From Dimorphilus gyrociliatus (taxonomy: Eukaryota > Annelida > Polychaeta > Dinophilidae): DNA of 64,000 nucleotides. Of the stretch, positions 1-11,501 are shown piece by piece. The position numbers and the translations under genes were made by a program. The stretch covers positions 1,612,968 to 1,676,967 of the forward strand of contig CAJFCJ010000009.1 of assembly GCA_904063045.1 (NCBI GenBank), read 5' to 3'. The first letter of the stretch is position 1; every line of letters starts with the position of its first letter. The notes beneath the pieces are model-generated. The model worked only from the letters and a program-made list of their open reading frames with translations, had not been told where the DNA came from and ran no database searches.

Positions 1-3000
1 CCACTAGTAGCTGAGGCAATTCGACCAGCTACGCACGATCTACATTTATCAGCTCCAGAGGCACTACACGTTTTACATCCAGCAGTACATGCTTTAAAAA
101 GAGTTTTACTTTTAGTAATAGCCTAACGAGTTTCTTATGAAGTTCTACCTGAACAGGTGTTTCCATCGAGAAAAAATCCATCGTTACATTGACCAGCGTT
201 ACACTGGCTAGCAGTTGTACATTGCTTAGCTTTGCAGTTGGAGTCGCAAGCTTAAAAATTGCATTTAGTGTAATTAATATAAATCATAATTTTATTGCGT
301 TGGAAAATTTTTGGATTTACTTACCAATACACATCTTTGAAGAACTATCATAACCTTGAGGTGATGGACAATAAGCGGCTCCGTCACATTTTCCTACTCC
401 TTCTACTGAACATTTCGTGCAGCCAGTTTGACAAGCTTCGCAGGCCCTTGTTGATGGATTCATTGCATAACCAGCAGTACACTTTCCATCATCACATTTA
501 TTATTTCCTCTAATGTCACAATTGTTGCAATTGGTTTCACAAGCTATATTATTAAATTTAAAACTTATTTAACGGGTAATCAATATAAACTTTATAACTT
601 ACGAACGCAACTTGTATCACTAGCTCTCTGGAATTTTGGTTTACAGGTTGTACATTTAGCTTTATCAGCTTGACAGTCACCACAGTTTGTGACATCGCAG
701 GCTAAAACATTTGAAAAGTAGTTAATTATTTTTGTAGTACAAAAGCTAAAAAAATTAAAATACGTTCGCAAGTAAAATCACTCTTTCTTCTGTATCCAAG
801 CTGGCATTTACCAATATCGCATTTTCCCACTCCATTTGCTTCGCAAATATCACAGCCACCAGAACAGGCTTCACATGTATGATCGGATTTGTACCTTTTT
901 GTAATAATACATTTATTTTTGTCGCATTTTCCAGCTCCTCCACTTGCTCCTTGGGTAGCACATTGACCTGATTCACAACTTGCATGGCATGCTGTTTGGG
1001 TTATACAATAAAATGAAATAGTGCTACTAAATTTAACTTCTGGAATAGAAATCGGCTGTCTTACCAACGCATGTTTGGTCGCTGGTTTTGTACACATAGG
1101 GAGATGAACATTGTCCTGCATTACATTTATTTTCCGCGGTACACTGACCAGAGTTACAGTTAGTATCACAAACTGAAAAATAGAAGCTTTTGTTAACAGT
1201 ATTCACAAGTTTGATATACGAAATTACCTTTGCAGGTGCTGGTACCAGAATCAAAGAAGGTATTTCCAATACACTGACCAGACATACATTTTCCAGCCTC
1301 AGTACATCTTGAACAATGAGTGGCTTGACAAGCTGAACAGGTTTGGGAACCCGAAACATATGCGTATCCATTTTCACATCCGTCAGAATCACATTTTGTT
1401 CCACTGCTGATGGTGTTGCATTTTAGGCAGTTGCTACTACATCCGATGCAGGTTAAACCATCACTACTCCTTCTAAAACGCTGAGCACAACCTCTATCCA
1501 GACATTTTCCAGTTGTATCGCATTTAATACAGTTACTTGGACAAGCAACACAAGCTCCGGAATTATAAGCATATCCATGTTTACATTTGTTAGAATCACA
1601 GGTAGCAGCCGATTCGTCAGAATTCATGGAACATCTAGCGCAACCTGCAGGACATGCAAAGCAACTCCTGTCTCTCTTTTGTGTGTATCCCGGTTTGCAT
1701 CCTCCTGGTTTGCATTCAGTATTATCTGTTCCAGTAACTTGTGTACAGTGATCACAATTACTTGGACAAGCCAAACAAATCAGATTATTGTCTTTAACTT
1801 GATATCCCAATTTACATTTATCACATTTCGCAGCACCCAAAGAAGCGCAAGTTTCACAGTTGGCTCTATCTGCGCATTCATCACAGGCCGTATTGTCAGC
1901 TTTCTTTTTGTAACCGGGCAGACAAGTATCGCATTTGCCTGGTCCATTCGTAGCACAGGTCAGGCAGTTTGAGGTGCAAGCTTCGCATAATTTTGTTCCA
2001 GAATTTTGTTTAAATCCACTAAGGCATGTATCACATTTACCTCCACCAGCAGTCGTGCAAGATGCGCAATTCGACGAACATGCGACACAAAGACCATTTG
2101 ATTTAGCAAATTTGGCATTACATGTTTGACAAACTGTCTTGGCAACAGTTTGATCAACAGTTATGGTACAAGAATTACAGTTGTCGGGACATTCTAAAGG
2201 TGAATGACGTAATCATTAATTTAATCAAGTAATAAAATAGTAATTTTATAAACTTACTATGGCAGACGTTAGTTCCGGTTCGTTTCACATAACCACTAGA
2301 ACAGGTAGAACAAATAACTCTACCTCCACTAAGGGAACAGTCGCTACAACCAGGTGGACAGGCGATACATTTTTTTGCCGAAATTTTGTGATGATTTGCT
2401 ACACAAGTTTGACAAGTTTGCGTACTTCCATCCGTTGTACAGGTAAGACAATTACTTGGGCAAGCTCTACAAGTTCCATCAGTATGTCTTACATATCCTT
2501 GATTACACTGACCAGTATTACATTTGGCTGAATTCGCTGTTGTGTCAAAGACACATTGACCAGATTTACAATTGGAGCACACTGAGGAAGAATTAAAAGC
2601 ATTATTAGTTAAAATTGATTCTGAAACGAGTGTAAAATTCTTCCAACTAGATCTTACAGTGGCATGTTTTATCTGTGGTTTTCATGGCGTAAGTTGATTT
2701 ACATTCAATGCATGTAACTGTTGAACCAGATTTTGTACAAGCTAGACAACCAGATGGGCACGCTGTCAGAGAAAGAAGATATAATTAGATATTTTTAGAA
2801 TACTTTTTATTTAATCTTACATGTGCATCGTCCGTTACTTTCTCTATAGTAACCAGGATCGCATTGTTGATTCATACATTTGGATTGACCATCGATTATT
2901 TCGCACATTTTGCAGTTTGAAGGACAATCAACACAACCAGATTTATCGGCATTCACGGTCTTCTTTGAAGCGCAAACAGCGCACTTGATCAAGTATTCTT

Positions 3001-4827
3001 TATCAGCATAGCAATATGTACAACCAGAAGGACATTCTGGACATGTGCCATCATCTCCTTTGTAGGCTGATCCCGCTGAGCATTTATTCCATAAACATTT
3101 TGTTGTTGTACCATCGTCAGTGCATTCTGTACATCTATCAGGGCATTCTGGAAAAAACGAGATAGGTTTATCAAAGATTTGTTATTGAAGACGAAGAGAT
3201 CGTACTGTAACATTTTCCATCACTGGATCGAACAGCAAAACCAGATTTACAGCTAGAAGATTTGCATTTAGTTATACCAGAAGTATAAGTACAAGAGACG
3301 CAGTTTGGTGGGCAAATATGGCATGTTCCTGATGCCGAATTCCAGGCGTATCCGGTTCTACAGCCGGCAGATTTACAAACAACTTTTCCATTTATTATTT
3401 CACAGCTCAAACAATTATCAGGACAGACTAAAACAAAAAATGAAGTCTTTAGAATTATTTTTCTAATGGAATAACTATGAACACTTACAATCGCAAGTCT
3501 TCATTTGTACTATTTCATAATAGGTTCTACATTTGGTACATGTTGTAGTTGTTCCCGCAGCGTCTACTGTGCATGTTAAGCAATTTGGTTTACATGCAAC
3601 ACAACCACTTTTATCAGTTTTAACTCCATAACCATTTACGCAATCGGTACAAGTTGCTGTACCAGTATTACCAGCATCAGAACAAGCGTCTGATTTACAA
3701 CCAGCTGGGCATACAGTACAACTCTTTTTGTTACCAGGAATAACATAACCACTTGAGCATTTGGTACAGAATTCGGGAGCACTATTATCAGACTTGATAT
3801 CACATTCCATGCAAGCTGAAGAAATACTTGAACATGCAAGACAATCAGTTTTATCTGGTTTTAAACCGTAAGCAGAAACGCAGGCGGAACATTCTGCTAC
3901 ACCATTGCTGTCAGAATCGGCACATTTCGAACATTTTGAAGGACAATCTGCAATATAAAAAGAACTAACTCATTGACTTGTAAATTATGAAATATATTAG
4001 TATAAATGTAAAAAAGAAAATGATAATATTAACTCACCTACGCAACCACTTTTATCTCCTTTTAAACCTTTTGAAGAGATACATACTTCACATCTATCTG
4101 CGGTTCCGTCATTATTCTCATCAGAGCAGGTTGTACATCCGGGCATTGGTGTTCCGCAAGCTAAAACGCATATTTGTTTAATAATTCAAATTCATTAAAA
4201 GTATTAAACTTTTATTAGTCATAAATAGCAAATGATAGACTTACGGACGCAATCCGTTTTGTCTTTTTTCATGCCATGTACGGCTATACAAGTAAGACAT
4301 TCTGGTGTTCCATCATTATTTTTGTCCTCACAGGTGGCGCAATTGGTTGGGCACTCTAATGAGAGGATAATAGTTTATAGGTTAATAATTAATTATTGTA
4401 AGAGATATTAATCATCACTTTGACAAGTTTTATCCGAATCTTTCAACCAGTAGCCTGTAATGCATGTTTTACATTCCGTTTTATCGCCTTCCGTATTATT
4501 GCAAATTGCACATTTATCAGCGCATGCTGAAAGTGAAGCAATTAATTAATATCCAAAAAAATTGTTTAGAAAGTTTACTTACGTAAACATTTAACTCTTG
4601 TATTAGCAATCACATATCCAGCTGGACAAACTTTACATACTAGCCCAGTATCGCTACATGTATCGCAATTTTTTATAGCCGTGCAAGCTAGAATAAAGAA
4701 AATCAGAGTTAAAAATTTATAGAATATAGGTAAAGGGTAACTTACTTCCTGCGCCTGTTGTAGCTGCTTCAATTTCTATGAAATTTAGCAGGATACAGCA
4801 GACTCCCGCAATTAATTTAAAATTCAT
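1..4827 (-). CDS. Secreted modular cysteine-rich protein (furin-like/growth-factor-receptor Cys-rich repeats), 3' end beyond window
   Basis: The start ATG at 4825-4827 opens a hydrophobic signal peptide (MNFKLIAGVCCILLNFIEIE). Repeats of the CPSNCxxC ... KCxxGY type follow, resembling furin-like or growth-factor-receptor Cys-rich domains. I see at least 16 short introns (for example near 95-148, 249-322, 1173-1227, 2194-2257, 2581-2657, 3429-3488, 4529-4582 and 4690-4745). The largest exon is about 1228-2193. At the junctions I worked through (first, second, and those near 2194, 2820 and 3488) the intron interrupts a codon after its first base, so the modules have symmetrical 1-1 phase. No kinase, transmembrane or anchor segment lies within the window, since the C-terminus is off the left edge. 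Similar Cys-rich repeats occur in unrelated surface proteins, including protist ones, so the function is unknown; an extracellular or cell-surface role is inferred. The gene is transcribed leftward with about 3.1 kb of gene-poor DNA upstream. Confidence 0.8.
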
Positions 4828-5422
4828 ACTCCTGTTTTCCAATTTGTTGAAGTTAACTTTATTTCTTTAATTTCTGAAAAGATAGAAGATTATTGAATAG
4901 AATTTCCATAGAAATTCATCTATTTATACGAGCATTATTATATAAATATATTCAGAAGGTATACAGACATGATATGAATAAATCGCTAAAGTTTTATCAA
5001 TATCAATGTTATAAGTGGCGGATGTTTCTAAGCTCTTTATATCGATTCATTATGCATTCAAGCATCAAAGAGGAGCATTTTAACACATAAACATATATAT
5101 ATAGAGCATCTAGAGCGCACATTACATGTCGAGTTGTTTGTTCACATCTTATAAGCTGCACTATTCTATCTTGAAACGTTTGAACTGAAGGTCTTAGTTT
5201 ACTTTTCAAGTTTTTTTTTTTAATCTCCTCTTGAATATTAATGAGTTTCTTTAACTAAAAACAAAGATATTGGCAATATTGATGGAGAAAATATATAAAT
5301 CTTCTCTCTAGGCTTTTTACTTTAATATTTTGAATATTAAAAAGAATTAAACTATTAAAAAAGTATTTAATAAAAGTATTTTAATTGATAAAGAATAATA
5401 AACTTTAACAATTGAAACTTAC

Positions 5423-5610
5423 GAATTAGATTCTTTCTCGGTTAGTTTATGAATTATTTTTAAAACGGAAAGTTCTATGCCTTCTTTTTCAAGATAATGT
5501 TCGATTAGACGTTCTTCAACGAAAGGCAAATGTTGATTGGCCGTTGCAGAATGTAGTGCTGTACCTTTTGAATCCACTCTAATGTTGTCTTGACAACGAA
5601 TGATACAACG
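5423..5610 (-). CDS. Possible isolated coding exon (ankyrin-like fragment), doubtful
   Basis: One minus-strand frame stays open through the whole 188-nt interval. It is bounded by a plausible acceptor (TTATATTAG just above 5610) and a good donor (GTAAGT just below 5423). The peptide contains VDSKGTALHSATANQH, which resembles the start of an ankyrin repeat (D-x-x-G-x-T-A-L-H-x-A), and then a charged helical stretch (EERLIEHYLEKEG). I could not join it in frame with the neighbouring open stretches at 5009-5264 or near 5700-5750. It may be an exon of an unrecognised gene, a relic, or chance. Confidence 0.25.
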
Positions 5611-6885
5611 CTAATATAATTTCCAAATCGATGATCAATGATCGATTTAGAATGAAAGAAAACTTGCTATTGGAAGAGTCGGATTGAATAGAGTACCCAT
5701 GAATTTTAAATGCCGTTCAAGCCCTTGTTCAAACAGAACTACTGAACCAATTAAATTTTGTCAAATTGACAATATATGAAGAAAGATTAGAATTCAATAA
5801 TAACTTATCTATAGTTTTATAATTTTGGTTCTCAATATTTAATCAATTTATAAACAAATGATAAAAATTGATTATAAACCCTCAAAGGCATTTCAAAATG
5901 AACTATTACCAAGCATATTGTCATAACAACTCTAAACATATAGATTTCCCTAATTAAAGTTGTTTTGCAGTTTTGTAGTTGTTTTTTTGTTGGATTTCTT
6001 TTTTTATTTTGTCTTATTTAACCTAGAGGAAATTCAATAAACTGTAATAAAGCTTTTTATAAAAATTTATCTCAATCTCTCTATCTCTTTATGCTTTCTT
6101 ATTCTATGGTAAATTTAACTAAAACGAAACAACTTATAAAGCAATCTTTCATTTTAAATGAGTGTCAATTGAGATTTGTTTAATCAGAATGGAATGAAAA
6201 AATTTCTCCATCAATCTCTTTTCTTTATTAAACCTTTTGAATAAACTTGATTGGTTATATAGAATGATTGAATTTTTGCAGTGTTGTAACCAATAAAACA
6301 ATCGACTTTTTTCTTTCCAGCCCTTTTCAAGCTATATTCGCAGCAAAGGGTAATTAATTTAGGTATTGTTCCGTTACCCTAACAACATCTAACATTAGTA
6401 TAAATAAATATCAACATAGCATTAGAAACAGTAGCTCTTGCACAATGCCGCTCATTAGAATTTTATCTAGAACTTTCGCGATAAATATATTATCTAATTA
6501 TAAAGAATTCCTAATACAGGAGAGAGAAAGGTGAAGAACGTATCTTCTAAAGTTCAAAAACCTATATTTCTTCCTTTCTTCAACAGTTCACTTATTATGA
6601 AAATTTTCCCTTTTTTTCCTACATTTCCTGTGATAAATCATCGCTTATCTTTATATATCTTCAATATATTCTATGGACATTAAATTTATCAAAACGTAAT
6701 AAATCCTAAATAAATATTAATTAATCTGTAATTTTTTTAAATAAAAGATATATTTCAACTTTAAAAAATGCAAAAAGTTCTAGAACTATCAACTAGATGC
6801 AGTACATTTATATGTTACATTAATTTCCAATAAAATTACGCAATTCTCTATTGCAGTTGTCAATGCAAAAACAGCAAGATATGTA

Positions 6886-6907
6886 TTAATATATATATAT
6901 ATATATG
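6886..6907. repeat. (AT)n microsatellite
   Basis: This is a short uninterrupted alternating AT run, followed after GCAG by a second TATATATAT. It is typical of the intergenic DNA in this window. Confidence 0.7.
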
Positions 6908-7954
6908 CAGTATATATATCTCTTTACATTCGAAAAAAAAGATTAATTTATGGAAATGGATTATGCTGTATATAACACTGCATTTGTAATTATGACGAAT
7001 TTATTATAATAGAGTTTTTTTCTTCTATTTCATCGAATTCTAGGCCCAATCTGGAAATTTTGAATGAATAATTTAAATATTGGAGTGAATGTGATAAATT
7101 AAAATTTTTATATCCTTCTTCTCACATTTATAATTCTTTCTTTTTATTTCTTATATTGTTGTTACTAGTTTAATCATTACTTAGTTATATTTTAGGTAGG
7201 CCTATAAAAACTACGTATACTGTTTGGTATTATTATTAAACCAAAATGAATTTAGTTTTTGTCTTAGAGACGATAAATAAGATATAATAGTTTTATGAAT
7301 AGATTTTAAAGCTTATGTTTATTGTTATATGAAAGAGTATAACAATACGATTCGTTTCAACATGAAGAAGAGTTATTATTAAATAATTATGAGGTAAAAA
7401 TCTATGATTATGAATAATGAAAATAAAAGGAATCTTTATATATTGAAATGAATATTTTCCCCTTATTAATGAAATTCTTTGAAATCTATGTGTAATACCA
7501 TTATAGGGTTGTACTAATAGTTTTTATCTGAAATTTTGCTCTATATATTATTAGTTTTTTTATAACTTCAGTGTAAAGTCTGTACCGAAGTATCATTAAA
7601 CCAAATCTACGTAATAGATAAATCAAGATTTGCATTAAAATATCTATTGGTATTTCTTTGTTATACTTAGGAAAATGGTAAAAAAAAAAGAGGTCATTTA
7701 ATTTTTAACATCAATAATTTGTATTTTAAAGATGTTCATGTTTTGATTTCTTTTAAAAAAAAATCTGTGATTAGATGAGGTAACTAAAAAAAATGTACTT
7801 TAAAATGGACGTCTTCAGTCATAATAAAATGAGCAAATCTGGCTAAATATGGCAATTTTCCGATATTAGACTTTCGATGAATTATTTGAGATTTTAGACT
7901 GTTGGGATAATATGAAAATTTTCTTTTTATAAAAACAAAAGATTTATAAACGAA

Positions 7955-10833
7955 TCAATCATTTACCTTTAACAAATCGACAAAATCGACACCAACATTA
8001 TGCGGATCTAGACAAAAGTCTTGAGCGTAAACAACTTGTAACCTATGCTTTAGTAAATACGGTCCCCATTGCTTGCTAGGTCTAAAAGAACTTCCTATAT
8101 CCTAAAAAAAGAAAGATAAGATAATATCTTATTCTTTATAAATCAATCATTAAAAAATTTACTTTTTTTAAAAGATTCTGTACCAGTTTAAAAGCACCAT
8201 AACCAATTAGAACTAAACCTCCAGATATTGCTATTAACCATCCTAAAACTTCCGACCATTTAGGATAATAGTAGTCAAGGCGAAAGAATGATTCGTACTA
8301 AAATATAACAAAAACTATTTAACTATCTTCTGACGAAGTATCTTATGAATTATTTAACCTCTACAGCTTCAAAAACAAACACAAAGATAGCGGAGATTGG
8401 TGTAATAACACCCCAGGTAATAATCCACCAATATTTAGAGCAAGACCAATTACATATAAAGCAAACTTTCTTAGATCCTATCATAAGTCCAACGTCCTCG
8501 GTGAATCTAGTTACGCCTGTTAAATGTTATAAATGTGTTGTATAATTTGTTTTAAGGTATTTTATATAATGACAAACCATAAATGTAAACAATAGAAATA
8601 CACTCCAGGAAGCATAGAATATATTTAATCCAATTTTTTGTAAAGATATCCAATAGATACGTCAAGTATAGACCACCCTATTTGAAAACAAAGGGAGATA
8701 AAAATAGCGTCTATTAATAATTTGGAAAGTTTTTATTTGTCCTCTTTTTCCATAGTTATGTTATTTAACTAATTACTTTACCAACTTACATTGCAACACA
8801 AAGGTAATCCCAACAAGAAAAATATAAAACAAAGGCCAAATGATAACCTTATATTTCTTTTTCGAAAGTAATTTGGATTTAGATCGTATAAGGAACTTTT
8901 TATTGAATTAACATAGGCTAAGCTAGTATCTATACCAAGAAATAAAATCAATAGGAACAAAACCGAAGTCCACGAAGCTGATGCAGGAATGTAAGAAATT
9001 ATAAATGGTACGACTATAAATAGGAAGTCAATTGAGTGTTCCAGAAGGAAAACATCGTCAGTGCTATCAACTGCCAACCTCAACGCTTCCCCAAAAAAAG
9101 AAAATACTGTCAAGCCACACAATATTGAAAATATATGATTGGTTAGGGTAACAAGAATTGTATCCCTGTTAAAAGGTGAATTTTTCAATTGAATATATCA
9201 ATTCTACAAACGTGTTTTTATACTTTAACGTCTCATTATGAAATCGATTAAAACTAGCCAAAGTTATAAGTGTACCCTCGCAAAGTCCAAGAGAAAATAT
9301 TGTTTGCTTCACCGAATCAACCCAAATTTCAGATCCAAGTAATTGATTAATATTAAACTAAAAAGATGAAAGTATAAGTATAATTATTCAAATTATTAAT
9401 AGATTTATAGGTCAAATCACCTCATCATACAAGACTTTTAATCCTTCTTCTCGACCTTTCAACAAAAGACCTCGTAACAGTAACGATAAAAGCAAAGTAC
9501 ATTTTGCAAAATTTGTAAAGTAGACAATCTTTTAAAGATAATAAAGGCAATATTATATATTAGTTCTGTGAGGTTTTAACTTAGAAAGCTACCTTTCCAT
9601 AATACTTCATCCCTTTAATTATTGCTAAAAAAGATAGAATCCATAAAATTCCACTACAGACAGCTAATTCCCATTGGATTGTTCCAAATTTGTTCATATC
9701 GTAGTCTGTCGATTTTGTCAACCTTGAATAAAAGAATTCTTCAGTTGGAAGAGTCCATTTAAACTAAATTGGAAGGATAAAGATCTATTAAAAAGATATT
9801 ATTACTAGAAAATATTACTGTACAATATGAGAATCATGAGAAATATTATAGACGCTTTTGTCAAGATCTCCTAAAGGAACTGAATGATATAATTTAGTTT
9901 CCCCACCGAAGGTTAAATTTCTTGATCCGTAACAACGACCATTGGCAAGATTGACTGAAGTATTATACATTGCTTTGACTGTTTCATTTAGGCATAATTT
10001 GGCTTCATCTTTCATAATTAAAAGAATACAATCTACAAAAGATCAAATAAGTGACAAGCGTTTAAATGTTGGAAATTGTTAAAGAAAAGATAAAGAAAAA
10101 GAGAGTTACGTGGTGTATTCCATTCATTATCGCATCTTGTCCATTTTGACTCTGATCTATAAACTATACTATATCCAAAATACCAAAGTCCCCATGTAAT
10201 AATACTCATATAATATATTGATGTTATGCAGAGTAACATAATCATACAGAAACCAACACCTGTCAAAAATTTTTATACAAGATATTTTTTAAGATATCGT
10301 GAAAGAATATTAGTAGTAGAACCTTTCATGATCGGTAAGTAAGTCCAACAAGTCAGCATACTACTACTAGTAAACTGACCTAAATTTAATTCCAAGTAGA
10401 ACATAGGAATACCCACGAATATTAAGGACACGCAATACGTAATAAGAAATGCAACTACAATAATTATATATATTGAGAGAGAACTTATGTTAATGTTTAA
10501 TTATTATTGAAGATACTAACATCCACCATGTTTGTAGCACATATAAGGAAACTGCCAAATATTACCTAAACCAATAACACATCCTATTGCAGCTAAAACA
10601 AAATCTGCTCTTCCAATCCAATTTCCCCTTTCTTCATTCTCTTCGAGAGAAAAATCTTGTTTTTCAGTGTCTTGTAAACTTTTAATTGGATGTTTTGTTT
10701 GCTAATAGTATAGTAATAATAGTATATACTACAGACATGTATATATAATACGCAACAATTAACGGACAGACTTTACACTCACTATATCCCGTATTTTATT
10801 TTTTGCAGCATTATAAGACTTTTTATCAGTCAT
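7955..10833 (-). CDS. SLC6-family sodium- and chloride-dependent neurotransmitter/amino-acid transporter
   Basis: This is a multi-exon plasma-membrane symporter of the SLC6 (LeuT-fold) family. The ATG is at 10831-10833 and the stop at 7955-7957; the first exon (10783-10833) encodes a short cytosolic N-terminus. Recognisable parts in order are TM1 (GLGNIWQFPYMCYKHGG), TM2 (GIPMFYLELNLGQFTS), TM3 ending in WTRCDNEWNTP, a glycosylatable second extracellular loop with two Cys, TM4 (WELAVCSGILWILSF), TM5 (VYFTNFAKCTLLLSLLLRG), TM6, TM7-8 with the sodium-site region LGIDTS, TM10 (GGLYLTYLLD), and TM11-12 down to about 8170. Length (about 600 residues) and order match full-length SLC6 proteins. Unusually, TM1 has Gln where nearly all members have the gating Arg (NVWRFPY), and the TM8 DSQF motif reads DTSL. 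The substrate (GABA, taurine, creatine, glycine or another) cannot be assigned. Confidence 0.88.
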
Positions 10834-11501
10834 CTTTATCCTTTCAAATCAAACTGTAAATCGCAGTACAAATATTTAATACTTGATATTGAAATTTATG
10901 ATACTAGGAATCTAATGCATAAATATACCGGTCTGAAAATATAATTTAAATAACAGAGGAAAGTGTCAAACAACTAAAGATTTAATATAATGCATTGTAA
11001 AAATATATGTTAATGTCCTTAGAATTTATTAAAGAAATAAGGTTTTTATAAATATTTATTCGAGTAGTCCATCCTCTTTGCATACTTTTGATAGTAAACA
11101 AGTTTAAGAAAGTAATAAATCTAAAAGTGTCATTCCTTAGACACAAAATTTCTCTTCCAAGTAAAACGCATTTATGTTTTAAAGTTAAATTCATAAAGAA
11201 GAGTTTCGAATACAGAGTTATTTTATACTGTATATACATCATATATATATACAGTATATATATATATATATATATATATTAACATACCAATAGGAGAAGA
11301 TATGTAAAGCCTGTACGATTAAACAATCTGTTTGAACGTTATAGTTTTGTATAAACATGTCTATATTGTGATGTTTTTAATACACATGTTTAGAATTCAA
11401 ATTCAAATGAAAAGTAATGGGTTGATTTATTGAAAATTTCCTCCATTGAATTGTATTATTAAAGAATATTGCAATTGAATAAGAGGCCTTTATCTATCTC
11501 T
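10834..11501. other. Divergent intergenic region between SLC6 transporter and coiled-coil gene
   Basis: About 670 bp of AT-rich DNA separates two divergently transcribed genes and should contain both promoters. It includes a TA-rich tract near 11231-11280. I see no clear TATA, CCAAT or other defined promoter motif. Confidence 0.5.
11231..11280. repeat. (TA)n microsatellite with internal dyad symmetry
   Basis: Alternating TA tracts are interrupted by ACATCA and ACAG. The tract ends in a run of about 25 bp of TATATA before AACATACC. Confidence 0.75.

Larger units (their letters stand above)
4828..7954. other. AT-rich intergenic region, largely featureless
   Basis: This stretch lies between the start of the Cys-rich gene and the stop codon of the SLC6 gene. 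It is AT-rich with many stops in all frames. The only parts with possible coding character are on the minus strand at 5423-5610 and, more weakly, 5009-5264. An AT dinucleotide run lies near 6886-6907. I see no RNA gene and no mobile element. Confidence 0.6.

Noticed and set aside
5009-5264. Minus-strand open stretch with coiled-coil-like peptide after a good acceptor (TTTTTAG)
   Set aside because: It cannot be joined in frame to the exon at 5423-5610 and ends in low-complexity Tyr/Val sequence; too weak to call.
11469-11501. Upstream extension of the coiled-coil ORF starting at TTG
   Set aside because: A nuclear animal gene should start at ATG; the first in-frame ATG is 11502.
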